Made by a program: the position numbers and the translations under genes. The notes under the pieces were generated by a model, which made no database searches, had not been told where the DNA came from, and worked only from the letters and a program-made list of their open reading frames with translations. A DNA stretch of 6,971 bases, taken from positions 1-6,971 of the forward strand of contig DOUU01000026.1 of NCBI GenBank assembly GCA_003520425.1. Reading direction: 5' to 3'. Below, in pieces: positions 5,246 through 6,971 of this stretch; positions within the stretch are counted from its first letter, which is position 1; the number at the start of each line of letters is the position of its first letter. The stretch is from Deltaproteobacteria bacterium (GTDB lineage Bacteria > Myxococcota_A > UBA9160).

Positions 5246-6286
5246 ATGACGGAGACGAGAGCGCTCGGCAGCCCCATCGGCTACGCCAACCAGCACCGCT
5301 TCGGCCGGGTGATGCGGATCCCGACTCCCACCCCGCTCCCGGTAGGGGATATCAACTCCTACCTGATCGAAGATGGAACCCGCCGGGGCGAGCTCACCCT
5401 CATCGATACCGGGGTGAAGTCGCCCGCCGCCTTTGACGCCCTGCGCAAGGGCTTCAAGGAGTACGGCTACTCCCTCGAGCAGGTGCGGCGGATCCTCGTG
5501 ACCCACGCCCACATGGACCACTACGGACAGGCACTTCGCCTGCGGGAGATCTCGGGCGCCACCGTCTATGCCTCGGAGGCTGAAGCCGAGCGCATGAAGA
5601 CCCACTGGTCGCCTTCCGCACAGCGCGACGAGCGGATCCTCGCCGCCTTCCATCGCTGGGGAGTGCCCCCCGAACTCGCGCGGAGCGATGGGGGCATGAG
5701 AGAGATCTCCAAACAGCTCCAGGATCCGATGGACGTGGACGTCGTTCTCGCCGAGGGCGATCGGGTGGAGATCGGCGACTTTACCCTCGAGGTCCTGGAG
5801 ACGCCGGGTCACTGCGAAGGTCACATCGTCTTCTACGAGCGCGACACAGGGGCGCTCTTCTCCGGCGACCATCTGCTCACGGACATCTCGCCCGTCCCTC
5901 TACTTTCCTTTCCCAAGCGCGAAGGCGAACCGCGCCCGAAAAGCCTGGCTCGGTTCATGCAGTCCCTCCGTAAGGTCGAGGCGCTGGAGTGCGCGATCAC
6001 CTTCCCGTCGCATGGGGACGTGATCCTCGACCATCGCAAGCTCGTCGCCGGGTACCGCCTGCACCATGAGCGAAGGGCGCTGCAGCTCGCGCGCATGCTG
6101 AGCGGCGCGCCGCGCACGGCCTTCGATCTTGCGACTCAGATGTTCCCGCGCCACTACGCGACGCAGCTGTTTCTCGTGCTCTCGGAGGTGATCGGCCATC
6201 TCGATATCCTCGTCGACGAGGGCTCGGTGCGGATGGAGGAGAAGGCGGGCGTCGAGTACGCCCACCTCGTGCGCCCATGTGGGTGA
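5246..6286 (+). CDS. MBL-fold metallohydrolase with C-terminal winged-helix domain
   Basis: The protein has 346 residues, taking the ATG at 5246 (GCGAGGA upstream). The open frame back to 5105 begins with TTG within the divergent gap and is rejected. Metal ligands of the metallo-beta-lactamase fold are all present: THAHMDH (His87, His89, Asp91, His92), TPGH (His189), SGDH (Asp208) and SHGD (His256). This predicts a two-metal, glyoxalase II / LACTB2-like hydrolase. Residues about 266-346 form a helical tail ending in HLDILVDEGSVRM (318-330), typical of the small winged-helix domain appended to this subgroup. Substrates of the group include thioesters, lactones, phosphoesters and RNA; nothing here decides among them. 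It leads a plus-strand operon, and its TGA overlaps the following dodecin start. No signal peptide is seen, so it is probably cytosolic. Confidence 0.93.
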   Translation: MTETRALGSPIGYANQHRFGRVMRIPTPTPLPVGDINSYLIEDGTRRGELTLIDTGVKSPAAFDALRKGFKEYGYSLEQVRRILVTHAHMDHYGQALRLREISGATVYASEAEAERMKTHWSPSAQRDERILAAFHRWGVPPELARSDGGMREISKQLQDPMDVDVVLAEGDRVEIGDFTLEVLETPGHCEGHIVFYERDTGALFSGDHLLTDISPVPLLSFPKREGEPRPKSLARFMQSLRKVEALECAITFPSHGDVILDHRKLVAGYRLHHERRALQLARMLSGAPRTAFDLATQMFPRHYATQLFLVLSEVIGHLDILVDEGSVRMEEKAGVEYAHLVRPCG

Positions 6287-6498
6287 GCAAGGTCAATGAG
6301 CTGATCGGGTCGTCGCCCGAGGGCTTCGAGCAGGCCGCAAGGGAGGTGATCGCCCGAGCGAATCGCACGCTGCGCGGGATCACCGGGATCGAAGTGATCG
6401 AGAAGCGAGTCAAGATTCAAGAAGGCGAGATCGCCGAGTACCGCGTGCGGCTGCGACTCGTGTTCGACATGGCACCCGAGACGGTTCTCCACTGGTAG
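6277..6498 (+). CDS. Dodecin-family protein, first of a tandem pair, Trp-less
   Basis: The protein has 73 residues with the dodecin pattern: strand SKVNELIGSSPEGF (4-17), one helix QAAREVIARANRTL (19-32), and two strands GIEVIEKRVKI and EYRVRLRLVF (37-63) separated by EGEI. Dodecins form hollow dodecamers that bind flavin or, in some lineages, other ligands. The position of the flavin-stacking tryptophan (LRNLDWFEV in classical dodecins) is Gly37 here, so flavin sequestration as in haloarchaeal dodecin is unlikely. The protein more resembles the mycobacterial SecE2 / calcium-dodecin type, by recall only. ATG 6277 overlaps the MBL gene by 10 bp; an alternative GTG at 6283 gives a classic GTGA overlap with the MBL stop and loses only two residues. 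Neither start has a strong Shine-Dalgarno, so translational coupling is likely. Confidence 0.85.
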   Translation: MWVSKVNELIGSSPEGFEQAAREVIARANRTLRGITGIEVIEKRVKIQEGEIAEYRVRLRLVFDMAPETVLHW

Positions 6499-6513
6499 GG
6501 AGTCCATCGCCCT

Positions 6514-6726
6514 ATGGCCATCGCGTCGGTCTCGACCATCACCGCCGCCTCGCCCATCGGCTGGCAGGATGCCATCCAGCGGGGCTTCGAGCGTGCACGC
6601 AAGACAGTGCGCAACATCACCGGGCTTCAGGTCGTCGAGGAGAAAGCCCGCGTGGAGGACGGCAAGATCACCGAGTTCCTGGTCACCCTCCGCGTGATCT
6701 TCATCCTCGACGAGCATCCCCGCTAG
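6514..6726 (+). CDS. Dodecin-family protein, second of a tandem pair, Trp-less
   Basis: The protein has 70 residues and aligns without gaps to the preceding dodecin, with 22 identical positions in the first 63 by hand count. Shared positions include SP (13-14), RA (27-28), ITG (35-37) and Phe63. It has the same strand-helix-strand-strand layout: IASVSTITAASPIGW (3-17), helix to VRN (about 18-34), then GLQVVEEKARV and EFLVTLRVIFIL. The classical Trp position is again Gly37. The gene begins 15 bases after the first dodecin's stop, with AGGGAG (6497-6502) somewhat far upstream of the ATG. The pair probably arose by duplication followed by strong divergence. The two could form separate shells or a mixed dodecamer; the sequence cannot tell which. 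Confidence 0.85.
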   Translation: MAIASVSTITAASPIGWQDAIQRGFERARKTVRNITGLQVVEEKARVEDGKITEFLVTLRVIFILDEHPR

Positions 6727-6750
6727 AGAGCCCGGAACTCGGAGGCAGGC

Positions 6751-6971
6751 GTGCGCGAAGAGCCGCGAGCTGTCCCGGCGATCGTCACGGCTGGCGACCG
6801 CCGGGCGGCGAAGGCCGTCCACGGAGAGAGCAAGGTCTACCTCGAGGTCGGGGGCCGGCCCCTGGTCGCGCATGTGGTGGCGACGCTGCAGCGTGTTCCC
6901 GAGATCTCGGAGGTGTGGGTGGTGGGCGATGCCGACCGCCTCGCCGCTGCTCTTGGCCGCGAGGACGTCGC
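6751..6971 (+). CDS. MobA-like NTP transferase, N-terminal fragment
   Basis: The frame starts with GTG at 6751, preceded by GGAGG (6741-6745) at ideal spacing and 24 bases after the dodecin stop, and runs off the window after 73 codons. The start PAIVTAGDRRAAKAVHGESK (9-28) followed by LEVGGRPLVAHVVATLQRVP (31-50) and EVWVVGD (54-60) is the nucleotide-binding N-terminus of the GT-A-like nucleotidyltransferases (MobA, IspD, sugar-nucleotide pyrophosphorylases). Lys28 takes the place of the conserved catalytic lysine. The usual AAGxGxRMG loop is replaced by TAGDRRAAKAVHGES, so it is a variant subgroup. The family moves a nucleotide from NTP onto a sugar phosphate or cofactor precursor; which one is unknown. 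Spacing makes it part of the MBL-dodecin operon. Confidence 0.85.
   Translation, partial: MREEPRAVPAIVTAGDRRAAKAVHGESKVYLEVGGRPLVAHVVATLQRVPEISEVWVVGDADRLAAALGREDV

Noticed and set aside
4748..5872. Minus-strand 374-codon open frame
   Set aside because: Spans the antisense of the MBL gene and then another frame of the glycosyltransferase; both real genes have complete motifs.
6154..6873. Minus-strand 239-codon open frame
   Set aside because: Antisense to the two dodecins and the MBL end, which are clearly real; it is a GC-rich shadow frame.

Overview
This is a GC-rich bacterial chromosome segment with compact genes, strong GC preference at third codon positions, and canonical Shine-Dalgarno sites. 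The mix of genes (a diiron ferritin-like protein beside a TetR regulator, a cytidylate-kinase-like protein, a C-terminal winged-helix metallo-beta-lactamase-fold hydrolase, dodecins, a MobA-like nucleotidyltransferase) suggests an environmental deltaproteobacterium-like lineage such as Myxococcota, Desulfobacterota or Binatota. That placement is an inference from gene style only. I see no mobile element, CRISPR array or rRNA.

Left part (1-2540). The window opens with the last 61 residues of an aldehyde dehydrogenase, followed by a perfect UUCG-loop hairpin. On the minus strand, a TetR-family regulator is followed by a possible 115-residue hypothetical protein whose GTG start overlaps the regulator's stop. 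Divergent from the regulator is a 341-residue diiron ferritin-like oxidase. The 140 bp between them holds a sigma-70-like promoter, a perfect 18-bp palindrome and a small inverted repeat covering the ribosome binding site, so this looks like a locally regulated pair.

Middle (2541-5105). A universal stress protein with an ATP-binding motif (minus strand) converges on the diiron gene. A complete tRNA-Ala(CGC) with encoded CCA and its own likely promoter follows on the plus strand. Two hairpins and a G10 tract separate it from a cytidylate-kinase-like gene. That gene runs tail to tail into a GT4-type glycosyltransferase on the minus strand, with a 151-bp antisense overlap. The recognisable domains of the two proteins stop within a few bases of each other.

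Right part (5246-6971). A tightly packed plus-strand operon carries an MBL-fold hydrolase, two tandem dodecin paralogues, and the start of a MobA-like nucleotidyltransferase that runs off the window. Both dodecins lack the tryptophan that stacks on flavin in classical dodecins. I found no convincing evidence for a wholly new biological system. The most unusual items are the tandem Trp-less dodecins in a hydrolase/nucleotidyltransferase operon, the abutting convergent kinase/glycosyltransferase pair, and the structured TetR-diiron control region.
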